A DNA stretch of 64,000 nucleotides from Paramacrobiotus metropolitanus (taxonomy: Eukaryota > Tardigrada > Eutardigrada > Parachela > Macrobiotidae), in assembly GCF_019649055.1 (NCBI RefSeq), contig NW_026570343.1, forward strand, positions 186,001 to 250,000, given 5' to 3'. Below, piece by piece: positions 32,525 through 41,100 of the stretch. Position numbers and translations under genes: made by a program. The notes under the pieces were generated by a model that was given only the letters and a program-made list of their open reading frames with translations, did no database searches and was not told where the DNA came from. The first letter of the stretch is position 1; the number at the start of each line of letters is the position of its first letter.

Positions 32525-33418
32525 TTATGAAAAAAACAGCTTGATGACCTTTCTAATTCCAGTTCGACATATGGGACAATTTTGAACTTTTACTGCACAA
32601 GACAGACAACATACTGCATGACCGCATGGATCGAATACCGCTGTTATATTCTGTGCAATACATATTCGACACTCTTTGTACAGATCACTTTCTTCATTAT
32701 TCTCCGCTTTTTTCTTCACCGAATCCTTGATTTGCTGTATGGCCTCTCTTAATTCCTCGACGGTTTGAAAACGTTTGACAGGTTGTTGACGCTTTTCTTT
32801 TAGGGCTTGCACAATATGCGTGTAATGGCACCCACTGTTCAACGCTGACATAACAATGTACTCGTCATGATCGTCTTCGTCTTCTTCAAAAATCCACCTG
32901 TTACGCTCCAAACCATGCAGGCGTTGAACGTCGGAGATAAAAGCTTGACCTTTCTGCTCTATTAGGTGCGGACACTCTGGTGAAAACTTTGCATGCTTGG
33001 TCCACGGATCGTCATCAGTCTCCCAACGTTCGATGCGTTGCCCACATGAAAAGCATTGCGCACAGTCACCCATTTCCAGAGAAAAAAAACCAGCACTGGC
33101 AAAATCTTTAGGGTGCTGAGCTAAATGATCAGGCCAACTGGCAAATGTACTAAACCGGTCCCGGTACTGTCGCATTCGAGGCACATAAACATCCTCTTCC
33201 TTAATACCCGCCACGAACGTACAGCCAGGGCTAACTCGCCTGTGTTCGAACAAGGGATTGTCGCCGATAGCCCACTGGGCGAGACAGCATTTACAGGATA
33301 CACATTTAACTCGATCGTCAATTCCTGTGTATACGAAGCCAGCCTCAGCTAATGAATACGGTGAAACAATTGCTAGAGGCCAGTGATTAAACGTTCGTAG
33401 ACGCTTTTCCAAATTCAT
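32525..33418 (-). CDS. Inhibitor of apoptosis (two BIR domains plus RING)
   Basis: The 297-residue protein has BIR1 at about residues 5-70 (zinc ligands C39, C42, H59, C66), BIR2 at about 88-155 (C122, C125, H142, C149), a helical linker and a C-terminal RING at 250-284 (ECRICIAQ..DPCGHAVCC..CPICRTG). IAPs of this layout bind caspases or their antagonists and ubiquitinate them; insect baculoviruses use such proteins to keep cells alive. It is the most upstream gene of the minus-strand cluster, 18 bp before the ATPase, and divergent from the membrane ORF at 33495 with a 76-bp AT-rich spacer. The frame is intact. Confidence 0.9.
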   Translation of the reverse strand: MNLEKRLRTFNHWPLAIVSPYSLAEAGFVYTGIDDRVKCVSCKCCLAQWAIGDNPLFEHRRVSPGCTFVAGIKEEDVYVPRMRQYRDRFSTFASWPDHLAQHPKDFASAGFFSLEMGDCAQCFSCGQRIERWETDDDPWTKHAKFSPECPHLIEQKGQAFISDVQRLHGLERNRWIFEEDEDDHDEYIVMSALNSGCHYTHIVQALKEKRQQPVKRFQTVEELREAIQQIKDSVKKKAENNEESDLYKECRICIAQNITAVFDPCGHAVCCLSCAVKVQNCPICRTGIRKVIKLFFS

Positions 33419-33494
33419 GACGGTTTCTGCAATAAAAGTTAAAATCCTTTATGAATCTATTAAAGGTTAACGATAAACATTAAGCATACACAAC

Positions 33495-33680
33495 ATGGCG
33501 GGTATACAACACATGCTTCCGGACACCTCAGGTGTCCAGAAAAAGTGTGAAAAAGTTTTGCTAATTATTTTGTATGTAGTATTCTTCATAGTTTTTGCCG
33601 CTTTAATAGTGATTGAAGGAATCGGAAAAGTATTACAAAGCGACCATTGGAATCAAACGATACGAAATAACTCGCTATAA
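33495..33680 (+). CDS. Small single-pass membrane protein
   Basis: The 61-residue frame has a short hydrophilic N-terminus and one clear transmembrane helix (VLLIILYVVFFIVFAALIVI), then a short polar tail. It is divergent from the IAP gene. Codons 9-14 contain the palindrome GGACACCTCAGGTGTCC (33521-33537). Small membrane ORFs are common in viruses; no specific family is recognised. Confidence 0.45.
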   Translation: MAGIQHMLPDTSGVQKKCEKVLLIILYVVFFIVFAALIVIEGIGKVLQSDHWNQTIRNNSL

Positions 33681-34049
33681 CTCACATCTTCATTCAGCAG
33701 CAGAAACCGCGGGAATTTGTAAATTGGGATAGCTCGGTCTGGTAGGCAATATGTCACTCATCATCTTAACCTTGAAGGTATGTTTTTTGTCCGCAAATTA
33801 CAGTTGCTGGGAGCTTTTTGTGTTGAGGTCCGCAACAACGACCATTCCGTTAAAATAAACTAGCCACCTGTGGTAAAAATCTCGAAAGCTAAATCTGTCC
33901 GCTGATCCCGAACACCACCGCATCAAAGCCATCCACACAACGTGCACAACAGCGGACATTCGCGTTTTCGGAGCTCTTCGACATTAGGGTGGGTGGGTAT
34001 TGTAGTACTTAAATAAAAAGGATTACTTATTTTCAATTTTTCTTACCTT
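33681..34049. other. Polinton intergenic stretch
   Basis: No coding frame or promoter palindrome seen between the small membrane ORF and the solitary BIR gene. Confidence 0.4.
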
Positions 34050-34439
34050 TCACAAATATGGAAACCAAAATCCACCCCACTCAAGCTCATTGGTCGGTTG
34101 CGATAGTTGATTCAATCGAGCCACATTTTGCATGTAACCGGTACCACGCACATCGCAAATATACGCGCATTTTCTGCTTCTCAGAGCGTGCTCATACCAC
34201 ACATCGAGACTACGTTCCCAAAACACCAGCTCCAGCCCACAAGAAAAACACTTTGCGTAATGAACGGCATTAGGTGTGTAAAAAAAACCAGCCTCAGCTA
34301 AAAGAACTGCACCTGCTCGATGATGTGGGTGACGATTACGCCACACCTCAAAACTTTGCAGGCGCGAGGCAAATGTTCGGTATTCTGGACGTGAAACTGG
34401 GGTATCTGATGAGAAATCTTGTATGAAACTCATGCTCAT
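34050..34439 (-). CDS. Solitary BIR-domain protein
   Basis: The 129-residue protein has one BIR at about residues 20-95: RLQSFEVWRN.., AEAGFFYTPN, then CFSCGLELVFW, a histidine in WYEHALRSRKC and the final cysteine, the C-x2-C-x16-H-x6-C zinc pattern. There is no RING, so it cannot act as a ubiquitin ligase by itself and might work by sequestering caspases or IAP antagonists. It is divergent from the leucine-rich-repeat gene at 34645 across a palindromic promoter. A second in-frame ATG at 34433 is also possible. Confidence 0.8.
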   Translation of the reverse strand: MSMSFIQDFSSDTPVSRPEYRTFASRLQSFEVWRNRHPHHRAGAVLLAEAGFFYTPNAVHYAKCFSCGLELVFWERSLDVWYEHALRSRKCAYICDVRGTGYMQNVARLNQLSQPTNELEWGGFWFPYL

Positions 34440-34501
34440 ACTTTGGTTTTATGGACAACTAAAAGCAGTAACGTTAACGGAAATGTTACGTGCTGCCAAA
34501 G

Positions 34502-34560
34502 GGTACATGGTGCCAGGTACCGGTGTTTAACACAAAGCAACGTGCTTGGTGTCAGGTACC
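34502..34560. promoter_or_regulatory. GGTACC-type palindromes between BIR and LRR genes
   Basis: The best copy of the motif, GGTACATGGTGCCAGGTACC, is at 34502-34521, and a second, TTGGTGTCAGGTACC, is at 34546-34560. They lie 63 bp from the BIR start codon and 85 bp from the LRR start codon. Confidence 0.65.
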
Positions 34561-34644
34561 AAATATTTGCGAAAGTACAACTATTATGCAGTAGCTACTT
34601 TCAGTGCGTTTTCGTTTGTCTCCTACACTTTTCTAAAAACAATC

Positions 34645-35130
34645 ATGCCTAGCTTGTCAAAAATGCTTAACGGTTTAGATTATCTCCGAACTCTGAATTC
34701 CGACGTTACTGAAATTATACTAGACGGTCGTTGTGTACAGGAAGATGCCTGGGTCGAATTGTCTCGGTTTCAAGAACTGGAAAAGTTCAGCGCTATTGAC
34801 TGTGGCATTCGCAGCCTCCTGGGTTTTCCGCTACTGCCGAAATTGCGTGTCCTTGTCTTGCATGATAACCAGCTGGATGAATTTACCGTACTGCAGCACA
34901 CATGTCCTGAACTGCAACGTCTGGGAATTGCCAACAACTTTGTGTTTTTCCCATCCCAGCTGGAGCCGCTGCGCCACCTACCAAAGCTGGTATCCCTAGA
35001 TGTTGAGGATAATGACGTATGCAACATCCTACGTTTTGAAGTCTACATGAGCCGTAACTTCCGAAATGTCAAGAGACACGTGGTAGATTTCTACGACTCG
35101 GACAGCGATGACGACACCGGCGCTAACTGA
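34645..35130 (+). CDS. ANP32-like leucine-rich-repeat protein with acidic tail
   Basis: The start at ATG 34645 was chosen because upstream codons run into the promoter. The 161-residue product has four or five LRRs (ELEKFSAIDCGIRSLLGFPL, LPKLRVLVLHDNQL, CPELQRLGIANN, LPKLVSLDVEDNDV), an LRR cap region and the acidic C-terminus FYDSDSDDD. That architecture, a short LRR solenoid capped by acidic residues with 'LxKLxxLxLxDN' and 'CPxLxxLxIxxN' repeats, resembles the ANP32 (pp32) family of nuclear regulators of chromatin, RNA export and apoptosome activity. The acidic tail is much shorter than in animal ANP32. It is a paralogue of the LRR gene at 35507. The function inside the element is inferred only. 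Confidence 0.65.
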   Translation: MPSLSKMLNGLDYLRTLNSDVTEIILDGRCVQEDAWVELSRFQELEKFSAIDCGIRSLLGFPLLPKLRVLVLHDNQLDEFTVLQHTCPELQRLGIANNFVFFPSQLEPLRHLPKLVSLDVEDNDVCNILRFEVYMSRNFRNVKRHVVDFYDSDSDDDTGAN

Positions 35131-35506
35131 TGTTTTGTGCAAGTACTGTAAGCCATGTAACGCTGTATACTGCTATCTGTTTTTTTCCTACAAATACCTC
35201 AAGTTTTTCTGCCATTTCCAACGTAGTTGTAAGCGAGATATCGAATTACTTAAGCTATAATTCATTAACCTGTTTCCTGTTGTTTTTGTTGTTTTCACCC
35301 TCAAGATTTTTTTGTATAGAGTAACTAAGCGTTGCTAATTCATTAAATATCACTTGTTCGGTTGTTGCAGTTTGTTCTCACTTTTTTTTAATACTTAACT
35401 CGGCACATACCAGCTAGAAATATACGCAGCACAAAATAATAATGTCAAAAAAACACATATTTGAATATGGTGATCTTCAGAATATTATTACAGCAACCCA
35501 TATAAA
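35131..35506. other. Polinton intergenic stretch between convergent LRR genes
   Basis: AT-rich spacer with no gene, between two convergent genes; it probably contains both polyadenylation regions. Confidence 0.4.
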
Positions 35507-36010
35507 CTAGTACGTGTCTACAATATCGTCATCAACACTGTACGATTCCAAACGTTTACAAAAATAGTCCATCAAGAAAAGCTGCGGTGTGTACCGTGGC
35601 CAGTAGCGTTCCCAGACCGGGTTTCCAAACAAGTCCAGGTGTTTCAGGTTCTGCAGGTCCATCAGCGGTAGGAACGCATGCTTCTCACCAAACCAATTGT
35701 CTGCCAGGGAGAGCTTTTCCAGATTGGGGCACATTTCGGATAAACGGGACAGGCAGCCGTGCATTAGCAAGTAGTTGTCATTCAACACCAGGGTACGAAG
35801 ATTCGGGAGGTATGGTAAGGCACTCAAGTTATATAACTCACAGTTCCTCATGCTAAGCGTATGTAAGTTTGGAAACCAAGGCAACGTCTCGAAGTCACGA
35901 CTTCCATTAACAACTTCAATACGCCGGCCGTCCAGGTTAATAGCTGTGGCTGTTAACGGTAGTGAACACAAATGCTCATAAGCACTATTAACTTTGGAGG
36001 AAAACGACAT
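35507..36010 (-). CDS. ANP32-like leucine-rich-repeat protein, second copy
   Basis: The 167-residue protein has the same organisation as the one at 34645: an N-terminal helix (YEHLCSLPLTATAINLDGRR), LRRs LHTLSMRNCELYNLSALPYL, LPNLRTLVLNDNYL, MCPNLEKLSLADNWF and LQNLKHLDLFGNPV, then a cap and an acidic end (SVDDDIVDTY). 'CPNLEKLSLADN' and 'NLKHLDLFGNPV' are close in style to ANP32 repeats 3 and 4. It is divergent from the zinc-finger gene across a palindromic promoter. The two copies are very different from each other, so duplication is old or capture was independent. Confidence 0.65.
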   Translation of the reverse strand: MSFSSKVNSAYEHLCSLPLTATAINLDGRRIEVVNGSRDFETLPWFPNLHTLSMRNCELYNLSALPYLPNLRTLVLNDNYLLMHGCLSRLSEMCPNLEKLSLADNWFGEKHAFLPLMDLQNLKHLDLFGNPVWERYWPRYTPQLFLMDYFCKRLESYSVDDDIVDTY

Positions 36011-36120
36011 GGTTTTAACGTTAAATAAGACGAAAAACTAAGTGTTGCTGAATACCGACTTTATTTTCACAAAAACACGAAGGTGTCAGAGTTACTACTG
36101 GCTGTTTATATTAACCTGGT

Positions 36121-36172
36121 GGTACATGGTGCGCGGTTTCCTTTCGACAACCATTGGTACATGGCACCAAGC
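36121..36172. promoter_or_regulatory. GGTACATGG-type palindromes between LRR and zinc-finger genes
   Basis: GGTACATGGTGCGCG is at 36121-36135 and TTGGTACATGGCACCAAG at 36155-36172, with a further CGTACTTGG half-site at about 36191. They lie between start codons at 36010 (-) and 36311 (+). This is the fourth occurrence of the motif inside the element. Confidence 0.6.
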
Positions 36173-36310
36173 AACCATTCGCATAGCAACCGTACTTGGT
36201 TTTTCGTGCACGGCACTGATGGAATAGTCCAGGTTATTTAAAAGCATGCGCAGCGCAAATTACCTTTACTTTGATTTTTGTAAGTTACCTCGTCTGTACT
36301 TTCTACAAAC

Positions 36311-36685
36311 ATGGAGTCTAAGAAGTTTCCATGTAGTAAGTGCTCAAAGTCCTATACATATTACCATGACATGAAGCGCCACCATAAAGAAAAACATGTC
36401 CAGTCCAGTGTTATGCCTTGCCCATTTTGCCAACGCCGCGTGCAGAGTCGTTGGCTGCTACGTCATCAAATGTCCACCTCTTGCCATACCGTACGCTCGA
36501 TTCCCAATGAGACTTCTATGGTAGCTGCGCCCATCGTAACCACGCATGAAATACATACTGACACAGCTTTCTTTCCTGATTCTGATACATGTTTCGTATG
36601 TCCGATTTGTAGCGTTGGTTTTGGTAATGCACGTGCGCTTAACGACCATTTACTGATTGCTCAGTGTCGCTATAATGGATATTAA
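36311..36685 (+). CDS. C2H2 zinc-finger protein
   Basis: The 124-residue protein has a classical finger CSKCSKSYTYYHDMKRHHKEKH, a second, CPFCQRRVQSRWLLRHQ, ending in a distal histidine, and a C-terminal third, CPICSVGFGNARALNDH. Spacing is C-x2-C-x12-H-x3/4-H in the first. It is probably a DNA-binding regulator and is a candidate to recognise the element's own promoter palindrome. It is the last gene before the right terminus. Confidence 0.8.
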   Translation: MESKKFPCSKCSKSYTYYHDMKRHHKEKHVQSSVMPCPFCQRRVQSRWLLRHQMSTSCHTVRSIPNETSMVAAPIVTTHEIHTDTAFFPDSDTCFVCPICSVGFGNARALNDHLLIAQCRYNGY

Positions 36686-36742
36686 GATAGTGTATTCACG
36701 CAATAAATGTTGGCCGTGTTTATATTTCTCGGTTACCTTCCG

Positions 36743-36777
36743 ACCAGTTGGGCTGGACTCGAACCCGCCCAACTGGT
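36743..36777 (-). other. 11-bp perfect hairpin with Pol III B-box in its loop
   Basis: ACCAGTTGGGC (36743-36753) and its inverse (36767-36777) enclose a 13-base loop. On the minus strand the loop reads GGGTTCGAGTCCA, which contains a perfect B-box GGTTCGAGTCC. The stem plus T-loop resembles an acceptor/T-arm minihelix of a tRNA. No complete tRNA is present. Confidence 0.5.
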
Positions 36778-36929
36778 GCCGCCGCGTACTTACACATATA
36801 CACCGCACTGAATATCGTTATTCGATATTCATTACAAATATATGGCTAATGACCGCACACGTATACAAAACGCGGCTCTCGACCGCATACATTTACAAAG
36901 GGTGGTTTTCCAACAATACATGTACTACT

Positions 36930-36935
36930 TTGCAC
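36930..36935. repeat. Target-site duplication, right copy
   Basis: TTGCAC directly follows the right terminus GTACTACT, identical to 19640-19645. Confidence 0.88.
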
Positions 36936-36945
36936 CATAGAATTT

Positions 36946-36966
36946 AAGTGGTCGACTCGGAAAAAG
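36946..36966 (-). promoter_or_regulatory. Shared upstream box of the secreted-protein family (separated by the Polinton)
   Basis: AAGTGGTCGACTCGGAAAAA matches boxes upstream of other family copies at 45374, 53267, 60772 and 63304. If the Polinton and one target duplication are removed it sits about 343 bp from the ATG at 19313, close to its position in the other copies. Confidence 0.55.
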
Positions 36967-37689
36967 TAAAACTATTCATATTTATTATTTAGTTTAATTT
37001 CCGCAACAGTTTATTGTTCGACATTCTGCTCTTGCGATTCTGTAGTCACCGCGTGCCACTGCTGTAGCGTTAAGAATTCGGAGCGCTTTTTATCGCTCTG
37101 GAAGACTCCCACCACTCTGTTTCGTGACAGCTATCCTGTTGCTTTTTTGTGATAAATTTGGTCCATTAGCTAGCTATTACAAGACTTTGCATGTCGGCAA
37201 ACGAATAAATTTTTGGAGTTTTATTTCGCCAGTTTCAGAGAGGGGGTGCGCTCAAAGGCGGTTCTCACAACTACTTGCATAGTACAGATACTGATACTTG
37301 GATAGTACAGAATCTGATATGTAGTTACTAGAGTACCAAAAACTTCGGCCATAAAATGTTGCCAATAGTTGAGAAATTACTTGTATACAGGTATTATTCA
37401 GGAGGACGCGCAGATGGGTGGCCATGTAGAAGTGTAAGATTATGAATTCCTGGGCTTGCTGCCGGCTCCCATCTGGAGAATAACGTTGCGGAAATACATG
37501 CATATCCATACATGGTCGCATCATTCTGCTCTATATAGCCGGACGACGGCAGAGCGTACGAGGATTTATTGTCTGACCATGAGTCAATTCCAGTCAGCCA
37601 GAGAATACCGATGCCTTAACCGCACAGCGGTAGTGGGTGGTACCGGAAATTCCTGCTCAAATTGAGCAAAAAATCTGGGCTCACTATTA
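36967..37689. other. Unassigned, probable insertion relative to paralogous locus
   Basis: In the paralogous locus the upstream box (45374) is followed within about 40 bp by sequence matching 37690 onward, so these roughly 700 bp are extra here. No ORF or termini identified. Confidence 0.4.
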
Positions 37690-38187
37690 CAAATGATCAA
37701 ATATCAAGAAATAAGATCTAGGCTCAGTTCTCAAACTTCTTTGGATCCTTAGAATTCTTAGTTCTACAGTATTTGTATATCTTGTTATTCTTAGTTTCTT
37801 ACCATTAGCTTATCATAGTTTCTATCGCTTTTACTTAGCTTTCCTTTTATTTTGTCTCAAGTTTGCTTAATCTTTCTTTTTCCTGTATGTTGACTTAGGG
37901 CATGAAGTGAAAACGTTAGCTCCAAAATGAAAAAAAGGAACAAATCACAAGGCATACAAGTAATGAAGTGTCAATAGCGATGGCAGAATACAGGCTTCAG
38001 ACATTATGTAAGATTACGATGATCAAAGTTTCTGTAACAGAGTGGTTGGCCGCACATGCACAAAGTCTCGATGACATTAAATTTTGTAAGCCGTTGCATT
38101 AACAGCTAAAATAACAACAAGCAACGCTGGACTGTGTTTGAAAACAAGTAATCTGTCCGAAACCCTCCCGTTTTATCTAGTTTATGC
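37690..38187. repeat. Segmental duplicate of 45410-45883
   Basis: Stretches such as GATCAAATATCAAGAAATAAG, the run of CTTACCATTAGCTTATC type and AAGTAATGAAGTGTC recur in diverged form, in the same order, at 45410-45883. It is the 3' flank of two paralogous secreted-protein genes. Confidence 0.6.
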
Positions 38188-41100
38188 CTAGGAAATATCC
38201 GCCCATATATTTCCACCTGGATTGGCCACGACACGACATTGCTTATATTCTGGTTCAGTATGACAGCAGTCGCACATTGCTCCTTGACCAGCGTCACATC
38301 TCGAGGTGGGAAACGTAGGACATGACAGCTCCTTGTCTTTCCTCCAGGCAAACGGGTCGGGAGTGGCTGCAAATGCGTAGCATACTTGACTTTAATGTTA
38401 ACTGTATGTTAAATTATCCGCGAATTCTGAAGTGGTATCGGTGTGTGAGGCGACTCGGCGTGCGGTTTGTGGAGTTGAAAGTCACCGGCATGGCCGGAGG
38501 TGCGCAATTCCAGCTGAGGGTCTTACCTGCCGGTACAGACAGCTCACTGCCGGCACCCTCCGCCACTGCACGATTTCTTCGCCCCCAAACAAACCCTCTT
38601 TGCGTAGAAATTCGGTCCGGATAGGGTAGCAGGTCGGATGTAACGCTCGACGCAGTCGCTCTTCCATCTCCCGGCGCGCTGAATCATCTCCTTCGGTAGC
38701 CGTTGTGACGCAGCCTCGGTTGCCGCCCCGATGCGGAAGCTGTGTGTGCTGATCCGCGCGCGGTCCGGGTGATCGTACAGCAGGGTCTTCAGGATCCGGT
38801 CGACAGTCGCACGTGTTAGGAACTTCCCGTTCTGGTAACGGAAGAAGGGAGTGGTGATGCCGCCCTGCTTGATCCGAAGGCGGTGGAAGTCCGCAATGGC
38901 GCGTACTGGACAGATGGACCGATTGGTGGCGGTTAGCGTTATTTTTGTCCCTGTAGCGCTCTGATCGGTTTTGGTGCGTTTCAAGGAGACGACAGCAGTG
39001 TTGCCTGCAATCGTCACGTCTCGGAGGAGAAGGGTGGAGGTGGCGTCGAACGTGCAGCTAGACTTCGAAGCAATCTCGCTGACACGTAGGAATCCGAAAA
39101 ACGCCACACAGAAGGCACACCAGATCATGATGGCTTCTTCGGCGTTGTCATGCGTCGTAAGGCGAGATTTCAGCGTGCGCATCGTGTCCAGCGTAATGGG
39201 CAGCCGACGGTCGGGGTTCGGTCCGCGCAGTCTCTTGAAGCCGCTCACCGCGCGCACGACCAAGTCGTCGGCGGTGGGGTTAAGCAGACCGGCTTCCCGA
39301 TGACTGTTGTGTATCTCTGCGAGGTATACTTTCATGGTTCGGTAGGCTGCGTTCTCCTCGTACAGGGAGGCTATATACGCGGCAACAGTAGACGGGATGG
39401 CTGGCAGTGATGCAAAGCCATTTGCGGCGCAGAACTGTACGAAGCGGGTCATCGAGGCCTTATATGTGGCTCTGGAGGATCCGGAGATGTGGGCGCTGAG
39501 GAGCTGCTGCAGGGTACCGCTGCGCGATATGTTTCCTGCGGGCTGGGAAAGATGTCCGGATGGGGCGTAGGCGTGTTGAGTGCTGTCGGCGCGAGTGTTC
39601 TGAACCGAGACATCTGAAACCGAGATAGCGCGTCAGCGATACCGTTATCAACGCCCGGTACGTGCTTGAGCGTCAACGTTAGGTTATTAGTGGCCGCCGC
39701 CCACGTCATTCTCCGCATTAGATCGAGAACACCCGGGCTGCTGGAGCGCAAGCGTGCCCATGCCTCCACAGCGCCGGCGTTGTCGGTGTGGAAGATGACT
39801 TTCTTCCGGCGCAACTTTTGCCCCCAAACAATAACGGCGAGCAGGATGGGAACCATTTCCATGTACTCAATTGAAGGGGAGACTCGCAACAGCCACTCCG
39901 GCCACCTGGACTGGAACCACTCGCCGTTGAGGTAGGCTCCCAAGCCCAGCGTGGCGGACGCGTCTGTGTAGAGGTGCAGCACATCGGAAGTTGTCCAATC
40001 TGGCTGCAGGAAGGAGGCCGTTCCGTTCCATTGGGGCAGGAAGTCCCTCCACCAGTCGAGATCGAGCCGGAAGTCCGTGTTGATGGACACACGCGGCCGC
40101 CCGTGGGATTCTGCCAGTAAGCGTATCATTCTGCGGGTGAACAGCCGGCTGGAAGGTACGCATTTGGACGCGAACGTCAGGGAGCCAATGAGGCTCTGTA
40201 GCTCCACGAGTGTGCAGATGGTCTTGTCACGCCAGCTCTTGAGGGTGGTCAGGATCTCCGCCAGCTTGCCGGCTGGTAGGCTCAGCGTCTGCTCGCATGA
40301 GTCAAGTTCAATGCCCAGGAATGTCAGCCGGGTCGCGGGCCCTACGGTCTTGTCGACTGCTAGGGGAACCCCGAGCTCGCTGCACACTTCCTGCATGGAG
40401 ACCATCAGTAACTCGCACTCACCGCTCCCGGGTTTGCCAACAAACAGAAAGTCGTCGACGTAGTGGAGTAGCGAGCTGAGGAGGGCTCGTCTTTGTACAC
40501 ACCAATGCACCGCCGTTGAAAAGAACTTGAAAATATAAGGGGCTGAGCGGCAGCCAAACGGTAATACTACGTCAAAGTAGTACTTACCGTCGAGCTGATA
40601 TCCGAGGAGATTCCAGTCTGCTTTCCTGACAGGTATCAGTCGGAACGCGGACTTGATGTCCATCTTGCCCATTGGTGCTCCCTTACCAGCGATCGTCAGC
40701 AGTTTCACTGCATCGTCGACAGAGCAGTACTAAAGAGGCATTTCCCGGCCGTCTATGTGGTCGTTCACGCTTAGTCCGACTGGTTGCGACAAATCCAGGA
40801 TCATGCGGTGGCCTCCGTCTTTCTTTGGTCGGCATCCGAGTGCGTTTACCACGAAGAACGGCAGCGGAGGTCTTGGAGACGGTCCTACAGAGTGTCCTGC
40901 GGCAACTTCCTTCTGTATGCTACGCTGCAGGGCGTCGTGGTGGATCCGTGCGGATAATGAATTCTTTGTATGACGTGCGAACTGAGGTCCTCTGTACCGG
41001 ATATCGGCGCCAGTCCGTATGGTTGTGGTGATGAAGCGACACAAACTGGCGTCGGGATGATCGGCAAGCAGTTTCGCAAACGCATCAGCACGCAGAGGCG

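Larger units (their letters stand above)
19646..36929. mobile_element. Polinton/Maverick (adintovirus-like) element, complete
   Basis: The element spans 17,284 bp, bounded by AGTAGTAC (19646-19653) and its exact inverted copy GTACTACT (36922-36929), with a 6-bp duplication outside. Internal genes are PolB, integrase, major capsid with protease, penton, a minor capsid protein and an ATPase, the defining Polinton set, plus unusual cargo. Beyond the first 8 bases the ends agree only weakly, whereas Polintons normally have terminal repeats of hundreds of bases. PolB and the PC4-like gene, one leucine-rich-repeat gene, a small membrane ORF and the zinc-finger gene are on the plus strand; all virion genes are on the minus strand. 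PolB, the ATPase and the PC4-like gene have frame breaks, so this copy may be inactive. The target was the upstream region of a secreted-protein gene. Confidence 0.92.

Noticed and set aside
19646-36929. Giant-virus (NCLDV) integration as the source of the TBP-like gene
   Set aside because: The gene set, DD35E integrase, 6-bp duplication and protein-primed PolB are those of a Polinton, and the whole insertion is delimited at 17.3 kb.
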